From a virus: a DNA stretch of 22,800 nt. The translations under genes were made by a program, and so were the position numbers. The first letter of the stretch is position 1. Every line of letters begins with the position of its first letter. The notes below the pieces were generated by a model, which was given only the letters and a program-made list of their open reading frames with translations, ran no database searches and was not told the origin of the DNA. Location: positions 1 through 22,800 of IMG/VR virus record IMGVR_UViG_3300006990_000178; one strand, given 5' to 3'. This document shows, piece by piece, positions 7,001 through 13,745 of the stretch.

Positions 7001-7040
7001 TAACGTGTACTTAGCACACTACTAAAGTGGACTAACGTGT
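7001..7040 (+). repeat. Direct repeats TAACGTGT, possible integrase arm sites
   Basis: TAACGTGT occurs at 7001-7008 and 7033-7040, 32 bases apart (about three helical turns). Each copy is preceded by a related CTAAA...GTG stretch, so the true repeat is about 20 bases and imperfect. Between them lies TTAGCACACTACTAA (7011-7025), a degenerate relative of the TATTAG palindrome. Lying just left of the attP-like core, these fit arm-type integrase or excisionase sites, or operators for int. Confidence 0.5.
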
Positions 7041-7074
7041 TGATTTTATTAACATCGTGCCTGCAAACGGAGAA

Positions 7075-7093
7075 AATCCCTCTCTCTCCGCCA
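7075..7093 (+). other. attP: Candidate attP core matching a tRNA-Ser 3' end
   Basis: AATCCCTCTCTCTCCGCCA is just what the 3' end of a bacterial tRNA-Ser gene looks like: the end of the T arm, the acceptor strand CTCTCC, discriminator G and CCA. There is no tRNA body upstream, so it is not a gene. Lying directly before the integrase, it is best explained as the phage attachment core that recreates the 3' end of the host tRNA gene on integration. The strand and placement fit tRNA-targeting tyrosine integrases. Confidence 0.7.
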
Positions 7094-7164
7094 GTTCTCG
7101 CAAACCCTTGCAGTACAAGGCTTTCCGGGGGTATGCTGTTTCTTTTGGGACACAAGAGGGACAG

Positions 7165-8214
7165 TTGGCCACTATAATAAATAGAGACGGTAAGTTCTAC
7201 GTCCGCGTTCGCAAAGCAAACTTCAAACCCGAAAACCGCACCTTCGACACACGTACCGCAGCCAAACAATGGGCGCTTCAAACAGAAGCAGCTATGGCCA
7301 ATGGATCGTGGGTCTCGGACCGTGAAGCACGTATCACGAATCTTGATTCATTATTTCGCCGGTACATCGCCGAAATTCACGGGGCAAAGCCATTCGGCAA
7401 AAGTAAACTCGCAACAGTAAGAAGCACGGCACGAAGAGTCGGACACTTGCGTCTTTCAGATCTGTCTCCCGCCTTTGTTTTATCCTATGCAAAACAGCGT
7501 GCCAACGAGATCGCCCCCTCTACCCTGAACCAAGAACTAACCTACTTCGCGCAAGCCATCGATGTAGCACGGACCTTGTGGAACGCTCCACTAAAAGACA
7601 ACCCTGTGCGCGCAGCAATCGGCGTCTTATCTCAGGTAGATGTAGTACAAGGCAGTAGAAAACGTAACAGGAGACCCACGGACCACGAACTACAAACCCT
7701 GCTTAACCTAGCCAAAGGCAGTTGGATCAGGCCCATGATCGAGATAGCTGTCGAAACGGGGTTACGAGAGTCAGAAATTCACGCACTCAAATGGTCAGAC
7801 GTGGACTTTGACCGTGGTACGTTGCTTATTCGAGACCGAAAAAACCCTAAGCAAAAGCTCGGAAACGACCAGCTGATACCGCTTTTACCGGTGTCGAGAG
7901 AGGCGCTCCTACGTGAAAAGCAGCAAAGTAAGCAGGGTGGTAGGGTGTTCGAGGACGTTCTCCGCGCCGCCAGTATTAGCGATAAATTTGCCAAACTGAG
8001 AAAGAAGGCCGAGATCCAAGATCTACGATTTCACGACCTCCGACACGAAGCAATTAGCCGAATGTTCGAAAAAGGAATGACTATTCCAGAGGTCGCGGCT
8101 ATCAGCGGGCACAAAACGTGGACCAGCCTAAAGCGTTATACGCAGCTAAGTCCTAGATCTCTGTCGACTGCGTTCGAAAAGCAGCCTGCATCTGAGAAAC
8201 CACCGCAGTTGTAG
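7165..8214 (+). CDS. int: Tyrosine recombinase (phage integrase)
   Basis: Phage integrase of the tyrosine recombinase family. Counting from TTG 7165 (349 residues), the catalytic set is R201 (ETGLRESEIHALKW), a Lys in the RKNPKQK hairpin, H290 and R293 (FHDLRH), H316 (SGHKTW) and Y325 (LKRYTQL). An N-terminal arm-binding segment (ATIINRDGKFYVRVRK) and a SAM-like core-binding domain precede the catalytic domain. The frame is open to a GTG at 7057, but that start has no ribosome site, would translate through the attP core and adds a non-family leader. TTG 7165 has AGAGGG 4 bases before it and matches the usual 'MATI..RDGK' start. Its 3' end overlaps the opposing excisionase-like gene by 62 bases. 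Confidence 0.93.
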   Translation: MATIINRDGKFYVRVRKANFKPENRTFDTRTAAKQWALQTEAAMANGSWVSDREARITNLDSLFRRYIAEIHGAKPFGKSKLATVRSTARRVGHLRLSDLSPAFVLSYAKQRANEIAPSTLNQELTYFAQAIDVARTLWNAPLKDNPVRAAIGVLSQVDVVQGSRKRNRRPTDHELQTLLNLAKGSWIRPMIEIAVETGLRESEIHALKWSDVDFDRGTLLIRDRKNPKQKLGNDQLIPLLPVSREALLREKQQSKQGGRVFEDVLRAASISDKFAKLRKKAEIQDLRFHDLRHEAISRMFEKGMTIPEVAAISGHKTWTSLKRYTQLSPRSLSTAFEKQPASEKPPQL

Positions 8215-8368
8215 GGAACAAATATTTCTTGCCCCTTTTAACGTACGGAAGGCCCACTTTGTCGGCATACAATTGATTGTAAAGCGTTGTTTTTTTGATC
8301 TTTAGTACTTCAGCCAGCTCACCAACGTCCATGAAAGGGCCATATTTTTCGAGCATCCATTCAGTCAT
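8153..8368 (-). CDS. AlpA/MerR-like helix-turn-helix protein, excisionase candidate
   Basis: A 71-residue DNA-binding protein with a winged-helix core: MDVGELAEVLKIKKTTLYNQLY, then GLPYVKRGKKYLFPTTAV, the layout of HTH_17/AlpA/Xis proteins. I choose ATG 8368 because GAGGAG lies about 7 bases upstream; an in-frame TTG at 8374 has no such support. It overlaps the DUF3310 stop by 8 bases and the integrase 3' end by 62 bases on the opposite strand. Small proteins of this type next to a tyrosine integrase usually bend attachment-site DNA and steer it toward excision, or regulate int. The excisionase role is inferred from position and fold. Confidence 0.75.
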   Translation of the reverse strand: MTEWMLEKYGPFMDVGELAEVLKIKKTTLYNQLYADKVGLPYVKRGKKYLFPTTAVVSQMQAAFRTQSTEI

Positions 8369-8579
8369 TGGCAAGCTCCTCTACTAGTCTATCCAAATAC
8401 CAGCGAGCTTTGCGTAGATCTTCGACTGGCCTCCCCTTGTATGACATACGCCAGACATACTTTTCTACGTTGCCTTTGAGGTAACCGATGAATTGTTCAG
8501 AAGACATAGACGCTTTAATTGCATCTATGCATTCAATGTCGCCAGTCTTATAGTGCGGAGGGTTGTTTACAGCATCCAT
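8361..8579 (-). CDS. DUF3310 family phage protein
   Basis: This 72-residue protein has the DUF3310 pattern: NNPPHYKTGDIECIDAI, then FIGYLKGNVEKYVWRM, then DLRKARWYLDRL. The family is widespread in phages and is sometimes labelled 'nucleotide kinase', although no kinase loop is visible here and the function is not established. An AGGA ribosome site lies about 9 bases before the ATG. Palindrome copy 3 ends 22 bases upstream, so this gene may begin its own unit with the excisionase candidate. Finding an early-type gene on the late strand is a little unusual. Confidence 0.88.
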   Translation of the reverse strand: MDAVNNPPHYKTGDIECIDAIKASMSSEQFIGYLKGNVEKYVWRMSYKGRPVEDLRKARWYLDRLVEELAND

Positions 8580-8601
8580 GTATTGTCATCCTGACATTGC
8601 C

Positions 8602-8618
8602 TATTAGCCGTACTAATT
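8602..8618. promoter_or_regulatory. Palindromic motif copy 3 (TATTAGCCGTACTAATT)
   Basis: Arms ATTAG/CTAAT flank CCGTA. It lies 22 bases upstream of the DUF3310 ATG on the - strand and overlaps the end of the 23-residue lysine-rich ORF. On the - strand a TATAAT hexamer covers 8621-8616, overlapping the palindrome; I see no good -35 at standard spacing. It would control the DUF3310/excisionase pair. Confidence 0.62.
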
Positions 8619-8684
8619 ATACTTCTTTTTCTTCTTCTTACTACCTTTTGGCTTCTGATTTATGCAGGGTTGTCCCTTATGCAT
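8613..8684 (-). CDS. Very small lysine-rich ORF (23 aa)
   Basis: An ATG on the - strand at 8684 begins MHKGQPC and the ORF ends GSKKKKKKYN before a TAG at 8613. AGGGAG sits 7 bases upstream, right after the stop of the 8698-9048 gene, so the start has a better ribosome site than many longer genes here. Tiny Lys-rich proteins at the end of a structural block are common in marine phages, although I know no role. The one Cys and the poly-Lys tail suggest DNA or membrane contact. Its stop codon lies inside palindrome copy 3. Confidence 0.55.
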   Translation of the reverse strand: MHKGQPCINQKPKGSKKKKKKYN

Positions 8685-8697
8685 CACTTTTCTCCCT

Positions 8698-9048
8698 TTA
8701 CTCTGGTTTTGGGTTAGCCTGTTTAACCGCTAGTCTGTGCGCATAGAACGCGCCGGTTTGGTCAAGCGTCCCTGCGACAATGTCATGGAAGATCATGTCT
8801 AGCTGATCTTCTAAAGCAGCGTACTGGTTCTTTCGCTTCTGATCCCACTGTAGGTCTGGACTGCCCTCAACCACACCAATAACTGTTTGGATGTCTTCTA
8901 CAAAAACAAAACGTCTAACCTGTGTTCTGGGGTTTTCTATGTCTCCGCTATCGACATAGGAATACCAGCCTTCGCCCTCCCCTTTCAGCCCTTGAGGGCC
9001 AAAAATAATATCCTCAACGTCAGCGTCCCACTTAACGTACAGTTGCAT
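8698..9048 (-). CDS. Hypothetical protein after the fibre gene (116 aa)
   Basis: The ATG overlaps the fibre stop codon (TAATG at 9050-9046), so the two are coupled. The 116-residue sequence starts MQLYVKWDADVEDIIFGPQGLKG with WYSYVDSG and NPRTQVRR blocks, then a helical second half (QYAALEDQLDMIFHDI). There is no signal peptide or membrane span. I do not recognise a named family. Position directly after a fibre suggests a fibre-assembly chaperone or a small capping protein, but the sequence alone does not show this. Confidence 0.75.
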   Translation of the reverse strand: MQLYVKWDADVEDIIFGPQGLKGEGEGWYSYVDSGDIENPRTQVRRFVFVEDIQTVIGVVEGSPDLQWDQKRKNQYAALEDQLDMIFHDIVAGTLDQTGAFYAHRLAVKQANPKPE

Positions 9049-12000
9049 TATCTAGCCCCCAACATGAACCCGGATATCTCATACAAATAATCAGCAGCGG
9101 TGCTATTATCGTTGTCCGTAATCCCACTAGACCCAGTTCGAGTCACTTCCACTTTCATATCCACCGTCCCCGTAGTCTTATTCGACAAAGACCCGCTAAT
9201 AGCAAACTGGGCGTAGAGATTTGTGTTTGCTTTAAACCTAGTCTCTCCAACAAGCTGCCAGCTACTGCTATTACCAACGCTTATTGTGTCGCTTGTTGTA
9301 AAAGCGCCTCCAGATCCTGACGCAAGGCTGTATTGCACAGTAGTCCGATTAGTAGAGCTGCTGTACGATACCGAAGTAGCTGAATGCTGTTTGCTTGTAG
9401 TACTAACAAGCACACTCCCAGTGGCTACATTAGAGGTAATATCTCCAGAAAAGTTAAGGTAGCCCAAGCCGTAATAGCCTGTCGCAGTCACAGGTTGACC
9501 AAGAGAGGTTCCCGTGCCACCCGCATTGTCTTTCATGTACATCTGAAAACGGTATGTTTTATTCGCCGTAGAGTCATACCAGCCAGTAACACTGGCAAAC
9601 GCTTTATGACCATTAGTCGCATGAGATGTAGCTGGCAGCTGTTGCGACGTCACTTGCACAGTCCCCCCGCCAGTGGCCGTATTTCCTTTTATAGTTACGA
9701 ACGAAGTAGACCTAAACGGGTTAAGAACAGCGACATCACCCACGAGCTTATTAGCATAAACAGTAGTACCGGACATCACAGTCGCACTAATACTGCCAGA
9801 TGTTATCTGGTTCGCTTCGATAGCGTTTACCTGAAGTGCGCCAGTGTTTGGGTTAGACGTAAGCGTCGTGCTGTCGATGTTTAAACGATTAGTGTCTATC
9901 GTGCCCGCAGTAATCTTGTCAGCAGATAAGTTGGCAATCTTCGCGTTGTCGATCGCAGCGTCACCAATCTTGGCATTGGTTATCGTGCCGTTCTTAATAA
10001 AACCATCAGCGATGTACACACCAGCAGGTACAGTCTCGCCGTTAATTACCTGCTGACTAGTAATAACGCTAAACGGAACAGTAGGATTGCCAGTGTCACT
10101 GGCACTACCTAACAACGCAAAACGGTCAGCGTTTACAATAAATTCACTAACAATGTTCCCCGCTGCTGTAGTCGTAGACGCCAGACCAAAACCAGCTACA
10201 GCTCCGTTTAGGTCAACCTTTACGGTGTACTGCGCTTCCAGATCCTCACCATCTGCCTTGGTATAGAAATTCTGCTGAACCGCCGCCGTAGTCGCGTAAT
10301 CGCCAAGCGTAGACGTGGACACCAAGTCCGTCGTAGCCGAGCTAATCGCCGAGTTCATGTCAGTTGTTGTCGAATAATCGGTAGTCAGCGTTGCAGTAGT
10401 AACGTAGGCGTTAAGAGCGTTGGTCTGGTCAGTATCAGTAACGTAGTCATCCAGCGCTGTATTAAGCGCCGTAGTAGAGACCAGCGTTTGCGTCGCATTA
10501 CTTATCGCCGTGTCAGCTTCCGACCTTGTGTAGTAGTTCGTAGTAAGGTCCGATGTACTTGTGTAATCACCAAGCGCTGTAGATAAGCCGCTAGTAGAGA
10601 CAAGGTTCTGTGTCGCTACGCTGATCGCACTATTCGTCTCTGTCTCGGTCAGATAGTTATTAGTCAGCGTACTGGTATTTACATAATCATCTAGCTCATC
10701 AGAGAGATCCGTAGTTGAAACCAGACTTTGAGTCGCTGTGCTAATTGCACTGTCTGTTTGTGTCTCTGTAAGGTAGTTGTTAGTTAGGTGGGAAGACGTA
10801 ACGTAGTCACCCAACTCATCAGACAAGTCAGTCGTCGAAACTAGACTTTGCGTCGCCTGTGAGATCGCTTGGGTAGTTGCTGTCGACGTCAGATAATTGT
10901 TAGTCAGGTTAGCGTTAGTCGCATAGTCTGAAAGCTCGGTCGCCAAACCAGTGCTCGACACAAGGTTCTGTGTCGCCGAGCTAATCGCACTCTCTGTATC
11001 AGTTTCAGTCAGATAATTCGTAGTCAAATACGATGTCGTTGGGTAGTTACCCAGCGTAGTGTTCAGGTCTGTAGTCGACACCAAACTCTGCGTTGCGTTG
11101 GTAATCGCAGTGTCTGCTTCGCTGCTGGTGTAATAGTTAGTCGACAGCGTTGAGTTAGTAACGTAGCTGCCTAGCGCATTTGTTAGGTTAGTGCTCGATA
11201 CTAGGTCTTGCGTTGCTGTACTAATCGCGCTGTCCGCCGCAGTACGAGTGTAGTAGTTGTTCGTAAGCGTCGCAGTCGTCGCGTAGTCATCCAGCGTCGT
11301 GTCCAGATCGCTGTCCGTTACGTAATCTACCAGCTCATCTGCAAGCGACGAAGTGGACACTAAGCTCTGTGTTGCCGAGCTAATCGCAGCATCAGCTTCA
11401 GTAATCGTGTAGTAACTGTTGGTTAGCGTAGAGTTCTGAACATAGGGGTTCAGCGCCGTCGAAAGGTCTGTAGTCGACACAAGACTCTGCGTGGCGCTAC
11501 TAATCGCGCTATCCGCTTCTGTGATTGTGTAGTAATTGGTCGTCAACGTGCTGTTAGTGACATAACCAGACAGCGTCGTATTAGACACAAGGTTCTGAGT
11601 TGCCTGCGATATTGCAGAGTCGGCCTCTGAACTCGTGTAGTAATTGTTTGTAAGCGTAGCTGTCGTAACGTACGGTGAAAGCGCTGACGTAAGGTCAGAT
11701 GTAGCCACAAGGCTCTGAGTAGCTGTGCTAATCGCGCTATCCGCTTCTGTGATTGTGTAGTAGTCGTTTGTAAGCGTTGCGTTAGTTACGTAGTTGTCTA
11801 ACGTCGTGTTCGATACAAGGCTCTGAGTAGCTGTGCTAATCGCACTGTTAGTTTCTGTTGCAGTCAGATAGTCATTTGTTAGCGTTGCGGTCGTTGCATA
11901 GTCGCTCAGCTCAGTAGTCAGGTCTGTGTTTGACACAAGGCTCTGCGTAGCAGATGAAATCGCGCTATCAGCCTGAGTCTTTGTATAGTGGTTTGTCGTC

Positions 12001-13745
12001 AGCGTTGCAGTCGTCGCATAACTACCCAGAGTCGTGGTCAGGTCTGAGTCCAGCACGTAATCGTCAAGCGTGGATGACGATACAAGATTCGTGGTGGCCT
12101 GCGATATTGCGCTGTTAGTACCAGTCTCAGTCAGATAGTTGCTGGTTAAGTGGGCTGACGTCACGTAGTCGTCAAGGTCAGTAGTAGACGCCAGACTGCT
12201 TGTTGCCGTACTTATCGCATTATTTGTATCTGTCGCGGTCAGGTAGTCATTCGTCAACGTCGCTGTTGTCGCGTAGTCACCCAACTCATCGTCTAACTCG
12301 GTCGTTGATACAAGCGACTCAGTAGCCGTGCTAATCGCCGAGTTCATAGCGGCAGTAGTTGAATAGTTCGTAGTAAGCGTGCTGTTCGTTACGTAATCGC
12401 CCAAATCAGCAGTCGAAGCCAGCCCTGTTATCGCAGTACTGATGGCGGAGTTCATATCCGATGTTGTGGAATAGCTAGTCAACAAGGTAGAACGAGTAGC
12501 AACAAGACCTGTTGTTGAGTCGTTTACAGTGCTTTGTAACCCCGCAATAGCCTGAGCAGCAGCAGAAGAGGACGTTGCGCTCACCGTATTTAAAGACGTG
12601 ATTGACGCAGAGTTTGCTGACACCACATCCGCGAGACTGTCGTAGTCCCCAATCAACTCCCAGTAAGTAGTGTTGGTAGGGAGATTACCCGACGTACTTT
12701 GCTTCGCTCTGTACAGGCTATCGCTGTATGTAACCAAGTCTCCAGTCGCGTAAGAGGTAGAGCCGTCGTAAGCAGACACACCAACAATGTCGTTGATCTG
12801 ACTCTGCAAGGTGTTGGCCGAGTTCGTAATAGCTGTAGCACGGGCTGAAGCTTCGTTCGATATAGCAGTAGCACGGTCTGACGCCTCGGCATTAACAGCG
12901 CTTGTAATTGCTAACCCTCGATTAGTCACCTCAGTTGCTATCGAGGATGATATCGCAGAGTTACGAGCCTCGACTTCATCATCTATAGCATCAGTAATCG
13001 CTGTAGCACGGGCCGCCGCTTCGTCCTGTATAGCAGTAGCGCGAGCGTTGGCCTCTGCTGCAACTTGCGCTGCCACCGAACCAGCTACTGTCGCTGGCGA
13101 GTCAATTAGATCTATGCGGGTAGTGAGAGCGTTCGCAAGCTCAGACTCTGTAATAGCCCCCTCTATGATCTCAAGGATGTGCTCTACGTCTGTAGCCGTG
13201 GCTATTTCTAGACCAGCTGTAGCGTGGTACGGCCCCGGCTCTTCGTTTATGTTTACGTGCCGAAGCCAATAGTACCGAGTAAGTCCTGCGCCAATTGGGT
13301 CTACAAAAGATATACCAGAACTAATGCCTACAAACTGCGCGTCGCCAATCGTGTCGGCGTCAAAGCGCCAAATCTCAGTAAATGAATGCCCACGGTATGT
13401 CGGCAAGTCCCAATAAATCTGGGCAACAGCATAGCCACCAGCACCAGTTACGCCCGTAGGCGCAGTAGGTGTCTCTACATCTCCAGAATTGCCAGTTGAT
13501 GGCGGAAGAAAATCAGTGCTAGGCGTGTTCGGATCGAAAGGCCGGTTGGCTAAATCAACGGCAAGACCTGTGTCAATAAGCTCACGAAGGGTAATAGCAC
13601 GATCACGAACATCGCCCCTTCTTCCCAGTCTGATCTCAAGTGCCTCAGAAATGCTTTCAAGGTATCTCCTTAACTGTGGTGACACATCCGCCGGGGGTTT
13701 CGGAAAACCCGGAACCTTAGTCGGATTATTAGTGCGTACAGTCAT
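9048..13745 (-). CDS. Large tail fibre, lambda gpJ-like core (DUF1983-like) with repeat shaft
   Basis: This 1565-residue protein has, in order: a short N-terminal anchor (LRRYLESISEALEIRLGRRGDVRDRAITLRELID); a fibronectin-III-like segment at about 92-183; an Ala-rich coiled stretch with repeated ARATAI (228-310); a small carbohydrate-binding-like unit at about 325-366 (YDGSTSYATGDLVTYSDSLYRAK); a shaft of about 18 repeats (425-1165); a gpJ/DUF1983-like block (QYTVKVDLNGAVAGFGL...FIVNADRFALL); a 'KIGDAAIDNAKIANLSADKITAGTI' hinge; and a Ser/Thr/Gly-rich beta tip. By family this is a tail-tip or fibre protein that contacts the host, and the tip is the likely receptor-binding part. Its start overlaps the previous stop (ATGA at 13745-13742). 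The repeat number may vary between relatives. Confidence 0.85.
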   Translation of the reverse strand: MTVRTNNPTKVPGFPKPPADVSPQLRRYLESISEALEIRLGRRGDVRDRAITLRELIDTGLAVDLANRPFDPNTPSTDFLPPSTGNSGDVETPTAPTGVTGAGGYAVAQIYWDLPTYRGHSFTEIWRFDADTIGDAQFVGISSGISFVDPIGAGLTRYYWLRHVNINEEPGPYHATAGLEIATATDVEHILEIIEGAITESELANALTTRIDLIDSPATVAGSVAAQVAAEANARATAIQDEAAARATAITDAIDDEVEARNSAISSSIATEVTNRGLAITSAVNAEASDRATAISNEASARATAITNSANTLQSQINDIVGVSAYDGSTSYATGDLVTYSDSLYRAKQSTSGNLPTNTTYWELIGDYDSLADVVSANSASITSLNTVSATSSSAAAQAIAGLQSTVNDSTTGLVATRSTLLTSYSTTSDMNSAISTAITGLASTADLGDYVTNSTLTTNYSTTAAMNSAISTATESLVSTTELDDELGDYATTATLTNDYLTATDTNNAISTATSSLASTTDLDDYVTSAHLTSNYLTETGTNSAISQATTNLVSSSTLDDYVLDSDLTTTLGSYATTATLTTNHYTKTQADSAISSATQSLVSNTDLTTELSDYATTATLTNDYLTATETNSAISTATQSLVSNTTLDNYVTNATLTNDYYTITEADSAISTATQSLVATSDLTSALSPYVTTATLTNNYYTSSEADSAISQATQNLVSNTTLSGYVTNSTLTTNYYTITEADSAISSATQSLVSTTDLSTALNPYVQNSTLTNSYYTITEADAAISSATQSLVSTSSLADELVDYVTDSDLDTTLDDYATTATLTNNYYTRTAADSAISTATQDLVSSTNLTNALGSYVTNSTLSTNYYTSSEADTAITNATQSLVSTTDLNTTLGNYPTTSYLTTNYLTETDTESAISSATQNLVSSTGLATELSDYATNANLTNNYLTSTATTQAISQATQSLVSTTDLSDELGDYVTSSHLTNNYLTETQTDSAISTATQSLVSTTDLSDELDDYVNTSTLTNNYLTETETNSAISVATQNLVSTSGLSTALGDYTSTSDLTTNYYTRSEADTAISNATQTLVSTTALNTALDDYVTDTDQTNALNAYVTTATLTTDYSTTTDMNSAISSATTDLVSTSTLGDYATTAAVQQNFYTKADGEDLEAQYTVKVDLNGAVAGFGLASTTTAAGNIVSEFIVNADRFALLGSASDTGNPTVPFSVITSQQVINGETVPAGVYIADGFIKNGTITNAKIGDAAIDNAKIANLSADKITAGTIDTNRLNIDSTTLTSNPNTGALQVNAIEANQITSGSISATVMSGTTVYANKLVGDVAVLNPFRSTSFVTIKGNTATGGGTVQVTSQQLPATSHATNGHKAFASVTGWYDSTANKTYRFQMYMKDNAGGTGTSLGQPVTATGYYGLGYLNFSGDITSNVATGSVLVSTTSKQHSATSVSYSSSTNRTTVQYSLASGSGGAFTTSDTISVGNSSSWQLVGETRFKANTNLYAQFAISGSLSNKTTGTVDMKVEVTRTGSSGITDNDNSTAADYLYEISGFMLGAR
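10250..12480 (-). repeat. About 18 tandem coding repeats in the gpJ-like fibre shaft
   Basis: I count about 18 units of the form [Y-x-T-x(3)-x-D/N]-S-A-I-S-x-A-T-x-x-L-V-S followed by L-x(n)-Y-V-T-x-x-T-L-T. Basic units are 36 residues (108 bases); many have four extra residues (40 residues), and a few are longer where a second D-Y-V-T-D-S-D-L-T-T-L linker is inserted. The four-residue step suggests coil-like register changes. At DNA level the units are similar but not identical, so they are old or diversified. Confidence 0.8.

Noticed and set aside
7057-7100. A tRNA-Ser gene
   Set aside because: Only the 3' end is present; there is no anticodon arm, D arm or 5' acceptor strand upstream.
7173-7178. 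Perfect TATAAT just after the integrase start
   Set aside because: No matching -35 element at usual spacing, and it lies inside the coding region under the preferred start.
12811-13272. Opposite-strand open frames inside the fibre genes (also 9384-9884, 15966-16370, 19009-19365)
   Set aside because: They mirror low-complexity repeats or Ala/Ser-rich coding on the other strand and lack credible starts or families.
13691-13712. GC-rich hairpin near the fibre start
   Set aside because: The pairing is imperfect, lies in codons for a Pro-rich stretch and has no T-run, so it is explained by coding.
13727-13732. Another TATTAG site near the gpJ-like fibre start
   Set aside because: Only one arm is present; the matching CTAATA half is missing and it lies inside coding sequence.
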